Assembly: GCA_028289725.1 (NCBI GenBank)
Contig: JANQOH010000034.1
Span: 1 to 13,091, forward strand
Reading direction: 5' to 3'
Source: Alphaproteobacteria bacterium
Lineage (GTDB): Bacteria > Pseudomonadota > Alphaproteobacteria > UBA7887
Length of the DNA stretch: 13,091 nucleotides
Below are positions 1 to 7,764 of the stretch, one piece after another. The notes below the pieces were generated by a model. It made no database searches. It saw only the letters and a list, made by a program, of their open reading frames with translations, and was not told the origin of the DNA. A program made the position numbers and the translations under genes. Every line of letters begins with the position of its first letter. Positions within the stretch are counted from its first letter, which is position 1.

Positions 1-1552
1 GCGCCCGCTCCAAGGCTTCGATCACGGCGCGCATACGCCGCGCGGCATCAGGCGGCGGGGTGTCGCGCAAATCAACCACCAGGCCGATGTTCATGGCCGG
101 TCTTTGGCCACCTTGTTGTTCGGCGCCCTTGAGACCGACCTGAACGCGAAGGCGTGTGGGGCCGTCGATGACCGGCGTATCGCTGTTCAGGTAGACGGCG
201 ATTGCCGCGTCGCTTGGGCTGTCAAACGGTTGGACGACAGGCTGGATCGCTTGATCCAATCGAAGCCCAGCGCCGAGCCCGGTCCGGTCCCACGCCTCGA
301 GACGCGCGGCCAGGAGGCGCATCGCCGGATCACCCGGGATATAGCTATTCGACCAATAGCCGACGGCGTCTTGGATGCTCACATTGTCCAGCGACGCGTA
401 GCGGCTTAAGAGCGCCGGTGTTTCCGCACCTTCTCCTGCATGGCGGAGCTGGCGCAAAGCCTCCACGTCGGGCAGTTCATTGGGCCGAGCCTCGGAGAAC
501 GCAGGCTCGTTCCGCTCGGTTTCGGTTAACGCCCCGGCGACCAGAGTGTCGGCTTCTTCTGGCGTCGCGCGAGACCGTTCGTCCTGCGAGAGGGCCCGAT
601 CAACAAGAGGCCCGGTCTCAATGACCTCCGAAAGTTTCCGTTGCCGCTCGACATCTTCGGGTTCCGGCAGAGGCCGGTCGCCGATCGGTGGTTTGCGCAG
701 TGCGGCGACAGCCGGTTCGTTGACCGACGCCAAGGGAACGTTCTGATCGCCGCTGCCTTCGCTCGGTGCTGGTAGGAGTTGCACTTGCAAGCGTTGCTCG
801 GCCTCGCGCCATCGCGCCGCGCGACTTGCCGCCGCCGCCTCGTCTCGAACCGATGGCGGGGCGACATCGTCGGCCACCTGCCCCGTCACTGCGATGGCCG
901 AGTCCGCCACGGCTTCAAGCTCATCGAGATCCGCGAAACTGCCCGTGTCGGATTCCTGCTTGCCACCAGCGGCACCGCCGAGTTCCGACATAGCCGCCAT
1001 CTCTTCCGCAAGTCGGGCGACATCAAGCGAGTCATCTCTCTTGGCGTTTTCGGCGTATTGCTCGGCGAGGCCGATCCGGTCCCGAATTCTGGAATCACGT
1101 TGCGTCAGTGCCTGCGGCGACGCATCGGCAGGCCGTCCAGCCGCGTCACTCTGCTCGCGTGATTGCACCATCTCAGCTTCGCCGTCGGCGGTCGGCAAAC
1201 GTGTCAGATTGGGCCATAGGCCCGGCGTGTTCAGGACCAAAACGAGGCACGCCGCCGCCGCGACGGTGGCGGCCAGCCCGCCGGCGAGATAGCGGCGTCG
1301 GTAATGGGGCGTCGTCGCCTCTCGGTCGGTCGCGGTGGCGGCTTCGACCGCCTGCAGGGTCTTTGCGACGAGAGCATCGGGCGCGTCGAGCTCGCCCATG
1401 GACGCCAACTCGTTCTCGACACGGCGCAGGCGTGCCACAAAGTCGGAGCACGCCGCACAACTCGGCACATGCGCTTTCAAATCCGAATCCGTGTTCGCGA
1501 GGTCTGGTCCGTGTTCAGCCAGCCTTTGTTGATAGAGATCGCATTTACTCAT
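1..1552 (-). CDS. Membrane-anchored zinc-finger anti-sigma factor with YfbK-like vWA region (partial, C-terminus off the left edge)
   Basis: The frame is open without a stop from the ATG at 1552 to the window edge, giving 517 residues. The N-terminus has an anti-sigma zinc-finger signature, H28-x3-C32-x2-C35, followed by a helix-rich stretch and one membrane segment at about residues 88-107 after an arginine-rich stop. Residues about 113-380 form a long, polar, Asp/Glu/Ala/Gln-rich linker that is probably periplasmic. From about residue 440 the sequence resembles the core of YfbK-type von Willebrand A proteins: RLRVQVGLKG at about 466-475, then RPAMNIGLVVDL at about 484-495. The usual MIDAS motif DxSxS is replaced by DLRDT. 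The start overlaps the end of the ECF sigma gene by 8 bases and has AGGTG six bases upstream, so the two are translationally coupled. It is very likely the membrane-bound antagonist of that sigma factor. The vWA part may sense or bind an envelope signal. The anti-sigma role is well supported; the vWA assignment is by eye. Confidence 0.82.
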   Translation of the reverse strand, partial: MSKCDLYQQRLAEHGPDLANTDSDLKAHVPSCAACSDFVARLRRVENELASMGELDAPDALVAKTLQAVEAATATDREATTPHYRRRYLAGGLAATVAAAACLVLVLNTPGLWPNLTRLPTADGEAEMVQSREQSDAAGRPADASPQALTQRDSRIRDRIGLAEQYAENAKRDDSLDVARLAEEMAAMSELGGAAGGKQESDTGSFADLDELEAVADSAIAVTGQVADDVAPPSVRDEAAAASRAARWREAEQRLQVQLLPAPSEGSGDQNVPLASVNEPAVAALRKPPIGDRPLPEPEDVERQRKLSEVIETGPLVDRALSQDERSRATPEEADTLVAGALTETERNEPAFSEARPNELPDVEALRQLRHAGEGAETPALLSRYASLDNVSIQDAVGYWSNSYIPGDPAMRLLAARLEAWDRTGLGAGLRLDQAIQPVVQPFDSPSDAAIAVYLNSDTPVIDGPTRLRVQVGLKGAEQQGGQRPAMNIGLVVDLRDTPPPDAARRMRAVIEALERA

Positions 1553-2180
1553 GGGATTCACCTGCGCTTTCGGTTTGCGCATCTTTTGGAGACAACGCGG
1601 TGGCCAAGGCCATGCGGGCCCGGCGCAAATGCGTCTTCACGGTGTTGAGGGGAATATCGAGGGCGTCGGCGACCGCATGTTGCGGCATGCCGACGATGGA
1701 GACGAGCAGCAGGACCTCGCGCTGTGCGACCGGCAAGTCTTTCACCTTCGCTTCGAGCCGCGACAAGGTTTGGCGCGCCGCCGCCACGCGCTCGGGGCCG
1801 GGGTCGGGGTCCGGCGCATCCGGAGGGTCTTCATTGGATACCAATCGGAGGCGGCCGGCCCCGCTGCGCACGTGATTACGCACGGCGTTTGCCACGATGG
1901 TGAATAGCCAGGGGGCAAGCGGCTGGCTCTCGTCGTAGCGGGCCGCGGCGGCATGGATCTTCAAAAAGACGGTTTGAAACAAATCGTCACGATCGGCTTC
2001 GGCGACGCCGTAGCGCACGAGATAGCTGTAGACGGGGCGCCGGTAGGCCGCCAAAAGCGCCGGAAACGCGCTTATGTCGCCATCAAGATGGCGGCGCAAG
2101 AGCGTGCGCTGATCAAGGTCTGCCTTAGGGAGCCTTTGTTCGGTCACCTTCGGAACCAGCCTTTCCGACACCAGAGCCAT
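1545..2180 (-). CDS. ECF-type RNA polymerase sigma factor
   Basis: A 211-residue sigma-70 family protein of the extracytoplasmic-function type. It contains only regions 2 and 4. Region 2 spans about residues 35-100, with the core-binding stretch DDLFQTVFLKI at 65-75 and an aromatic PWLFTIVANAVRN segment for promoter melting. A variable Pro/Asp-rich linker runs at about 115-135. Region 4 is at about 149-195, with LPVAQREVLLL and a helix-turn-helix ending NTVKTHLRRARMAL that recognises the -35 element. The start was set at the ATG at 2180. A TTG three codons upstream is possible but sits directly against the AGAGGA purine tract, whereas the ATG has it ten bases upstream. The next gene overlaps the stop by 8 bases and encodes a zinc-finger membrane anti-sigma factor, so this is a sigma/anti-sigma operon. 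Its target promoters cannot be identified here. Confidence 0.93.
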   Translation of the reverse strand: MALVSERLVPKVTEQRLPKADLDQRTLLRRHLDGDISAFPALLAAYRRPVYSYLVRYGVAEADRDDLFQTVFLKIHAAAARYDESQPLAPWLFTIVANAVRNHVRSGAGRLRLVSNEDPPDAPDPDPGPERVAAARQTLSRLEAKVKDLPVAQREVLLLVSIVGMPQHAVADALDIPLNTVKTHLRRARMALATALSPKDAQTESAGESHE

Positions 2181-2421
2181 GGGCCTCAATCCTCTTCGAC
2201 GGGCCGAATTTCCGCGCCTGTTTCAGGGGTACACGGGTCCCGAGGAAAGGTTTCAATGCCCCGGTTGAAATTGTTGTTTCTTCGTGTCGAAAGCAAAACG
2301 AAACGGCGACGGCACCACCATTGCGGACCGGGTGGTTCACGGGAGCCGCCCCGCGCCCTATGCTGCGGGTGGCAAAATCTGAGGCCGCCCGGTTCTTTTC
2401 GGCGCGGCCCAATGGGCATGG
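2181..2421. other. Divergent intergenic region between ECF sigma operon and flavoprotein gene
   Basis: This 241-base spacer separates two divergently transcribed genes and must hold promoters for both. It is locally less GC-rich around 2255-2300, where A/T-rich runs occur. Reading toward the sigma gene, a TGAAACC element is followed after about 14 bases by CGTG. That is only loosely like an ECF promoter, and the spacing is short. No convincing small gene, RNA or terminator was seen. No strong Shine-Dalgarno sequence precedes the plus-strand gene. Confidence 0.5.
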
Positions 2422-3627
2422 ATGGCTATGGCGGCGACGGTTTCATCCCTTTCACAGGAGTCCGGAGCGGAGGTTGATTACCTCGCGCGGGTTCGAAAAC
2501 TGGCGCCGGATATCGCGGCGGGCTCCGAACAGGGCGAACGGGACCGCAAACTCCCGGACCACCTCATGGACAAGCTGCATGAGGCCGGCTTGTTCCGGTT
2601 GCTTCTGCCGAAACCATTCAACGGCGCCGAATTGGCGCCACCGCAATTTTTCGAAGTCATCGAGGAATCCGCCCGTCACGATGCGAGCACCGCGTGGTGT
2701 TTGTGCCAAGGCAATGGCTGCACCATGGCCGCGGCCTATTTGGATGCGCCGGTGGCGGCCAAGATTTGGAGCGATGACCCGAAAGCCGTATTGGCGTGGG
2801 GACCTGGCCCAGGCAAAGGAGTCGTCGAGGGCGAGGGCTATCGGGTCACCGGCAAGTGGTCGTTTGCGAGCGGCGGCCGGCATGCGACTTGGCTCGGTGC
2901 GCACGTAAAAATTGTCGAAGCCGACGGCAGCCCACGCGTGCTTGATGATGGCAGCCAAGCTGAACGCACGATGCTGATCCCGGTTTCGGAGACCCAGTTC
3001 ACCGACATTTGGGACGTGATCGGGCTGCTAGGCACCGGCAGTGATCAGTTCGACCTCACTGATCATCATGTCCGTCACGACCATTCAATCGTGCGCGACG
3101 TGAAAGAAGAGCGGCGGTACGAGGCACCGCTCTATCAATTCAAGACCAGCAATATGTATGCGATCGGCTTTGCCGCGACCGCACTCGGTATCGCGCGCAG
3201 CATGCACGAGGATTTCATCGAGCTGGCCGGTGGCAAGACGCCTCGCCTCGCGCGCCAGAAGCTCGCCGAGAATAATGTCGTCCAGTCGGAGGTTGGCCAG
3301 TCTCACGCCCGGCTTGGGTCGGCACGTAGCTTTTTGGTCGACGAAATATCGGACATCTGGCGCGAAGTATCGTCGACCGGCCGTATCACGCTCGATCACC
3401 GCATGCGCATCCGCCTCGCGACGACCTTTGCGATCCACCACGCGAAGCATGTTGCGGACCGGGTTTACGAACTCGCCGGCGCGACCGCGATTTTCAAATC
3501 AAGTCCACTGGAACGCCGCTTCCGTGACATCAGTACGGTGACGCAGCAAGTCCAAGGTCAGCGGCGGCACCTTGAAACCGTCGGCGCGTATTTGCTCGGC
3601 CAACCACCCGACGAATCTGCCCTTTGA
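2422..3627 (+). CDS. Acyl-CoA dehydrogenase-fold flavoprotein, likely group D flavin-dependent monooxygenase
   Basis: A 401-residue protein of the acyl-CoA dehydrogenase superfamily, of usual length. The N-terminal helical domain covers about residues 20-120. The beta domain carries GKWSFASGGRHATW at about 144-157, the flavin/substrate segment typical of this fold, and GLLGTGSDQF at 201-210. The C-terminal helical domain ends with LERRFRDI at 363-370 and the conserved RRHLETVGAYLLG tail. The combination KWSFASG plus GTGSD, without an obvious catalytic glutamate, resembles the oxygenase branch (DszC, HsaA, indole-acetate monooxygenase type) more than true fatty-acyl dehydrogenases. Those oxygenases use reduced flavin from a partner reductase to hydroxylate aromatic or thio substrates. 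ATG at 2422 was used; an in-frame ATG at 2428 is equally possible and neither has a good ribosome site. The gene stands alone on the plus strand. The fold is certain; the reaction is inferred. Confidence 0.85.
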   Translation: MAMAATVSSLSQESGAEVDYLARVRKLAPDIAAGSEQGERDRKLPDHLMDKLHEAGLFRLLLPKPFNGAELAPPQFFEVIEESARHDASTAWCLCQGNGCTMAAAYLDAPVAAKIWSDDPKAVLAWGPGPGKGVVEGEGYRVTGKWSFASGGRHATWLGAHVKIVEADGSPRVLDDGSQAERTMLIPVSETQFTDIWDVIGLLGTGSDQFDLTDHHVRHDHSIVRDVKEERRYEAPLYQFKTSNMYAIGFAATALGIARSMHEDFIELAGGKTPRLARQKLAENNVVQSEVGQSHARLGSARSFLVDEISDIWREVSSTGRITLDHRMRIRLATTFAIHHAKHVADRVYELAGATAIFKSSPLERRFRDISTVTQQVQGQRRHLETVGAYLLGQPPDESAL

Positions 3628-3654
3628 TCTCAGCGCTTCGTTCGTCGGCTGAGA
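3628..3654. terminator. Candidate bidirectional terminator between convergent genes
   Basis: A perfect 7-base inverted repeat, TCTCAGC at 3628-3634 and GCTGAGA at 3648-3654, encloses a 13-base loop. It begins right after the stop of the flavoprotein gene and sits just before the stop of the convergent serine hydrolase. Its position favours a shared terminator. There is no run of T on either side, so it is not a classical intrinsic terminator. Confidence 0.35.
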
Positions 3655-3659
3655 ACGTC

Positions 3660-4865
3660 TTACGGTGTAGGACGAACCACTGACGCCGCAATCGCACGGA
3701 ATGCGGCAACGGTTTCGTGGTCGTTGTCGTCGAAAAATGGATCGGCGCTGGTTTTGACGATGACAATGCCGAGAGTTGGGTCCACGTAGATGTATTGGCC
3801 CCAGATGCCGATCGCCAGAAAATCTCCGCGTGGGTTCTCTGGTATCCACCATTGATATCCGTAGCCGAAGGTCCAGAATGAAGCAGGATTGTCGCCCGGT
3901 TGCAGATGCGCAGCGGTGGGGCGGACAGAGGCAGAGACCCACTCCGCAGGGACGATTTGTTTGCCGTCGCGCGCGCCACCTTCCAAATAGAGCCGGCCGA
4001 AGCGGGCATAATCGCGTAGCGTCGCGTTGAGGCAACACATGGGTAGGATGCTACCGGCGCCCCCTATATTCCAGAACGCGTCTGCCTCGGCTCCCATGGG
4101 CCCCCATAGCCTGCTTGCCATATAGTCTTCCAGAGGCATGCCGGTTGCCGCCTCCAGTACGAGGCCGAGAGCGATGGTGTCCGAGCTGACATAGTTGTTG
4201 TATGTGCCAGGCGTGCGAAGACTCCGGAGCTCAGCGAGCATGTCGGTCATTGACGCGCCCATCGCAAACTGCATGAACAACATGTTCACGTCCGAGAACG
4301 GGTCATCATAATTTTCGTCGAAGTCGATGCCTGACGACATTGTGAGCAATTCCTCAATTGCCACGGCGCCGTAGGCGGTGCCCGTCAGGTCCGAGACGTA
4401 GTCATCGACCGAGTCCTTAATGTCCGCGATATGGCCTTCATTTGCAGCGATGCCGATTAGCGCCGAGACAACCGATTTTGCGACGGACCAAGATGTCAGC
4501 TTCGATGCGTCGGCCGCACCAAGGCGATATTCCTCGTGCGCGATTTTGCCGTCGACCACGACGAGCAGGCCGGTGGTTTCCGTGCGCTGCAGAAAGGCGG
4601 ACAAATCGCGATCCGCACCATCAAAACGGTAGGTGGCGGGCAATGGCCGTGGGTCGCGACCAAACGCCCAAACAGAACCTTCGCGCGGAATTGTCCGATA
4701 CGGAAACACCGTATCCATCGCGCGAAAGTTCTCGATGCGCTTGCCTTCCTCGAAAAGCGTTATGCCAGCCCAATAGGGCGTGGTGCGCAGCCAAGCGAAA
4801 CCTGCCAGTGTGACAACCGCAAGGCCTAGGAGCGTGATGGCGAGTATGCGAAGGAAGCGGCCCAT
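3660..4865 (-). CDS. Membrane-anchored serine hydrolase of the beta-lactamase / penicillin-binding-protein fold
   Basis: A 401-residue protein of the beta-lactamase (class C / EstB / NylB-like) family. An uncleaved-looking hydrophobic segment at about residues 6-26, after basic residues, would anchor it in the inner membrane with the enzyme outside the cytoplasm. The active-site tetrad is S127-V-A-K130, with the serine as nucleophile. The second motif is Y225-V-S227, where many relatives have Y-x-N. GIWG at 353-356 takes the place of the KTG box. Family members hydrolyse esters, amides, cyclic oligomers or beta-lactams, so the substrate is open. The ATG at 4865 was preferred over GTG at 4871 because the upstream AGAG lies ten bases from the former and only two from the latter. 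It is 83 bases downstream of the CoA transferase on the same strand and could be its last operon member. It is more likely an esterase/amidase than a resistance enzyme. Confidence 0.88.
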   Translation of the reverse strand: MGRFLRILAITLLGLAVVTLAGFAWLRTTPYWAGITLFEEGKRIENFRAMDTVFPYRTIPREGSVWAFGRDPRPLPATYRFDGADRDLSAFLQRTETTGLLVVVDGKIAHEEYRLGAADASKLTSWSVAKSVVSALIGIAANEGHIADIKDSVDDYVSDLTGTAYGAVAIEELLTMSSGIDFDENYDDPFSDVNMLFMQFAMGASMTDMLAELRSLRTPGTYNNYVSSDTIALGLVLEAATGMPLEDYMASRLWGPMGAEADAFWNIGGAGSILPMCCLNATLRDYARFGRLYLEGGARDGKQIVPAEWVSASVRPTAAHLQPGDNPASFWTFGYGYQWWIPENPRGDFLAIGIWGQYIYVDPTLGIVIVKTSADPFFDDNDHETVAAFRAIAASVVRPTP

Positions 4866-4948
4866 TCGCACACGGCTCTATCATGATTAGCGCCGGAGAG
4901 ACAGTGCGTGCGCTCCGGTTCAACCGCCTGTCAATGTACCAGATTGAC

Positions 4949-6139
4949 TTAACCTGTATTTACGACAACGCCATCCGTGTCGAGCCGCGCGATCTCGTCG
5001 TCTGAATAGCCAAGCTCGGACAAGATCGCGGCGCTGTCCGCGCCGAGGAAAGGTGCCATGCCTCGAACCGCCGCTGGCGTCCGGTCGAAACGGGCGGCGG
5101 GTCTGGGTTGGCGTACCTTACCCAAAACCGGATCCTCATGGATCTCGATGATCTCGTTTTCGACGACCTGTTCGTTGTCGATCAGCGTCACGCGATCGAG
5201 GATCGGCGCGCACGGCACGTCGTTGGCGATAAACCGGGGCAGGAGTTCCTCCGCGCTCCATTTCGCGATTTCGTCGCTCATAAACTTCCGTCGTTCGGCG
5301 GTGTGCTTCGACCGGATGGCGGGATTGGCGAAGCGCGGATCCTCAAGCATATCCTCGCGATCGAGCGCGCGGCACATGCCTTGCCACTCCGTGTCAGAAA
5401 CGGCGCCCGCGGTGATGTATCCGTCGGTCGTCTTGAATACCAAATCGAGCCCCATTTGGCCCTGCGTCGGATCGATTTCGTTGCCTATGAAATTCATGCC
5501 CGACATGCCCTCCGGCCACAAATAAGCGACCATGGTATCCAGCATCGCGAGGCGTACGTGCTGCCCCTCGCCCGATCGTTCGCGGGCGAGCAGCGCTGCC
5601 GTGATCGCTTGCGCCGCGGTTACCGAGGTCGTTTTGTCGGGAATGATTGTGCGGACCATCCTCGGTTCGCCGGTGTTTCGGTCCGCCTGAATATCCGCCA
5701 AGCCGCTCAGCGCCTGAATAATCGGGTCATAGACGCGCTGATTGGCATAGGGGCCTTGTTCGCCGAAGCCACTGATCGAGACGAAGATAATGTCCGGCCG
5801 GATCTCTCGAACGACGTCTTCGCCGAGGCCCATGCGCTCGATCGCGCCCGGGCGGTAGTTTTGTACCAGGACGTCGGCGGTTGCGACGAGCTTCTTGACG
5901 ATCTCGAGGCCTTTCGAGGACTTGAGATCGATGGACAATGACCGCTTGCCCCGGTTGCACGACAGAAACCCGGCCGACATGCCTTCATGCTTGTGCCCGG
6001 CTTGGCGCATATATTCGCCGCGCGGCGGCTCGATCTTGATGACGTCCGCGCCTTGATCGGCCAGCATCATGGTCGCGATCGGGCCTGAGACCATCGTCGT
6101 TAGGTCGAGGATTTTGAAACCGTCAAGCGGTCCCGGCAT
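4949..6139 (-). CDS. Class III (CaiB/BaiF family) CoA transferase
   Basis: A 396-residue family III CoA transferase of normal length. These intertwined dimers move CoA between carboxylic acids through a mixed-anhydride/thioester on an aspartate. Family features are visible in order: PLDGFKILDLT near the N-terminus, GADVIKIEPP at 30-39, NRGKRSLSIDLK at 62-73, ADVLVQNYRPGA at 88-99, SGFGEQGPY at 123-131, YDPIIQALSG at 137-146, and EGQHVRLAMLDTMVAYL at 191-207. The last holds D201, which matches the catalytic Asp of formyl-CoA transferase. A GGAG ribosome site lies seven bases before the ATG. It is 30 bases downstream of the GST gene and near a crotonase-type gene, consistent with activating an organic acid for degradation. 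The acid itself cannot be told from sequence. Confidence 0.93.
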   Translation of the reverse strand: MPGPLDGFKILDLTTMVSGPIATMMLADQGADVIKIEPPRGEYMRQAGHKHEGMSAGFLSCNRGKRSLSIDLKSSKGLEIVKKLVATADVLVQNYRPGAIERMGLGEDVVREIRPDIIFVSISGFGEQGPYANQRVYDPIIQALSGLADIQADRNTGEPRMVRTIIPDKTTSVTAAQAITAALLARERSGEGQHVRLAMLDTMVAYLWPEGMSGMNFIGNEIDPTQGQMGLDLVFKTTDGYITAGAVSDTEWQGMCRALDREDMLEDPRFANPAIRSKHTAERRKFMSDEIAKWSAEELLPRFIANDVPCAPILDRVTLIDNEQVVENEIIEIHEDPVLGKVRQPRPAARFDRTPAAVRGMAPFLGADSAAILSELGYSDDEIARLDTDGVVVNTG

Positions 6140-6169
6140 GGTTCGTCTCCACTGTCACTGGCGGCGGGC

Positions 6170-6826
6170 TTAGGCCTCTTCCGCAAAGAGTTCGGGGTAG
6201 TTTAGCCTCATGGCCTTCTGATAATTGGGCCGTTCCGCGACACGCGCGTGATAGGCCTTCACGGCTTCCGGCAGATCGATGTCATACATGATGGCCCAAT
6301 CGAGACAGGTCATAAAAATAATGTCCGCGATGCTGAATTTGTCGCCCATCAAATAGACGCCTGCGGCCTCGACTCTCGCCGACATGGCGTTGACTTGCTT
6401 GAGAAAATACTCTCGCGCCGAGGCAACGGCTTCGGGAGCCTCACCGTAAATCTCCTTCAGACCGTCATGGCGTCTGATGAGATAGAGCGTGTGGGCATCG
6501 AGCTCCGTCATGACAAAGTAGCACCACTCATTCAGCTTGGCGCGTTCCGCAGCGGTCGAGGGTACGAAGAAGCCATCAGGTGGGTCACAGCTGTCAGTGA
6601 GATAGCCGATGATCGCCGCGCTTTCGGAGAGCACCAAATCGCCCTGACACAGCACCGGAATTTTGCGTTTGGGATTTAGTCGGCCGAATTCTTCGGTTTG
6701 AGTCCCGGGCGTGCGCGTGCGGATGGCGTGCATGTCGTACTCGACGCCGAGTTCGAGGAGTGTCCAGTGAACCCTCATGGCGCGCGTGCCGCCGATCCCC
6801 CATACCGTGATTTTGTCAGTAGCCAT
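6170..6826 (-). CDS. Glutathione S-transferase family protein
   Basis: A 218-residue cytosolic GST. The thioredoxin-fold half covers about residues 5-83. It includes NPKRKIPVL at 51-59, with the cis-proline before V58, and the glutathione-binding LSESAAIIGYL at 66-76. The all-helical half includes the family N-capping region GDKFSIADI (around residue 161 onward). At the usual catalytic site after strand 1 the sequence is GIGGTRAMRV, with no Ser, Tyr or Cys where zeta-, beta- or phi-type enzymes have one; T14 is the nearest hydroxyl. It may still bind glutathione and act in isomerisation, ring cleavage or conjugate removal. AGAG lies seven bases before the ATG. It is 30-41 bases from its neighbours in an apparent MFS/crotonase/GST/CoA-transferase unit. 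The family is sure; the reaction is unknown. Confidence 0.92.
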   Translation of the reverse strand: MATDKITVWGIGGTRAMRVHWTLLELGVEYDMHAIRTRTPGTQTEEFGRLNPKRKIPVLCQGDLVLSESAAIIGYLTDSCDPPDGFFVPSTAAERAKLNEWCYFVMTELDAHTLYLIRRHDGLKEIYGEAPEAVASAREYFLKQVNAMSARVEAAGVYLMGDKFSIADIIFMTCLDWAIMYDIDLPEAVKAYHARVAERPNYQKAMRLNYPELFAEEA

Positions 6827-6867
6827 GGCCGTCTCTGTTCTTTCGCGCGTGATCCTTCGGCCGGAGG

Positions 6868-7689
6868 CTAGCTCTTATTGTGCGAGCCGAACCGCGGCGG
6901 GCGCTTTTCGACGAAGGCCCGCGTCGCCTCTCTGTGATCTTCGGTGCGCGCCAAGCGCACCAGCAAGTCGGCCTCATGGTCGAGTGCGGTGAGGAAGTCG
7001 CTGGTCAAAGCTTGGTCCAGATTGTCTTTCATGGAAGCCAATGCCTGACGCGGACCGGCTGCCAATCTCCTGGCGAGAGTGGCGGCGGATTCCTGCAGCA
7101 CCTCGTCTTCGACGACTTGGTTGACCAAGCCGAGACGTTCGCATGTCGGCGCATCGATCTTGTCGGCGGTGAACATCAATTCCCGCGCTTTCGCCGTCCC
7201 GACCAGTCGTGTCAACAGCCAGTTGATGCCGTAGTCGCCGCTGAGCGCGACTCGCGCATAGCCTGCCGTGACAAAAGCCGAGCGCGCCGCGATCCGCATG
7301 TCGCAAGCCAGCGCAAGCGCCAAGCCGGCACCCGCAGCCGGACCGGGCAGAGCGGCGATAGTCGGAATCCTCAGCGCCATCAGAGCACCGGTCAAAGTCC
7401 GCTGACGGACTTTCAAGTCTTCGGCCGCTTCTTCCAAGGTCCGTTCCTTTTTCGGACCCTGTGCCATGCCTTTGACATCGCCGCCGGCGCAGAACGCTTT
7501 ACCGGCGCCGGTGATGATTAACGCGCCGACTTGGTCATCCTCGCCAAGCTGCTTAATCATTTTTCTGAGCGCTGGCGTCAACGTATCCGATAGCGCGTTG
7601 CGAGCCTCCGGACGGTTGAGCGTTAGGGTCGCGACACCTTCTTCAAGGGTGCAAAGGACCTGATCGGTCCCGGTTTCAATTGTCTCCAT
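6868..7689 (-). CDS. Enoyl-CoA hydratase/isomerase (crotonase) family protein
   Basis: A 273-residue crotonase-fold protein that acts on CoA thioesters. The N-terminal part has GVATLTLNRPEARNALS at 18-34. The oxyanion hole is built by KAFCAGGDVKGM at 64-75 and the PGPAAGAGLALALACD segment at 115-130. In the catalytic region (137-164) the first hydratase glutamate is missing: the aligned stretch reads TAGYARV. The second acidic position is D152 in SGDYGINWLLTRLVG. This matches isomerase-type members such as PaaG better than a true 2-enoyl-CoA hydratase. A purine-rich AGGGA sits directly before the ATG. The gene is 75 bases downstream of the transporter and 41 upstream of the GST, so co-transcription is likely. 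It probably rearranges or isomerises an acyl-CoA made by the nearby CoA transferase. Confidence 0.93.
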   Translation of the reverse strand: METIETGTDQVLCTLEEGVATLTLNRPEARNALSDTLTPALRKMIKQLGEDDQVGALIITGAGKAFCAGGDVKGMAQGPKKERTLEEAAEDLKVRQRTLTGALMALRIPTIAALPGPAAGAGLALALACDMRIAARSAFVTAGYARVALSGDYGINWLLTRLVGTAKARELMFTADKIDAPTCERLGLVNQVVEDEVLQESAATLARRLAAGPRQALASMKDNLDQALTSDFLTALDHEADLLVRLARTEDHREATRAFVEKRPPRFGSHNKS

Positions 7690-7764
7690 TTCCCTGTCCG
7701 TCGCGTTCTCCGGCGCCTCATGTCCTCCGGCGTGTCCCGATCTGGTAGCGGGTCAAGTCGGCGA

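Noticed and set aside
202..1875. Several plus-strand open frames, including one of 255 codons at 1108-1875.
   Set aside because: They lie opposite the anti-sigma and sigma genes, are rich in Arg, Pro and Ser as expected of GC-rich shadow frames, and show no family motif.
2225..2260. A TGAAACC...CGTG pair upstream of the first sigma gene as an autoregulated ECF promoter.
   Set aside because: The spacing is about 14 bases, short of the usual 16-17, and no matching pair was found before the other genes. It cannot be told from chance.
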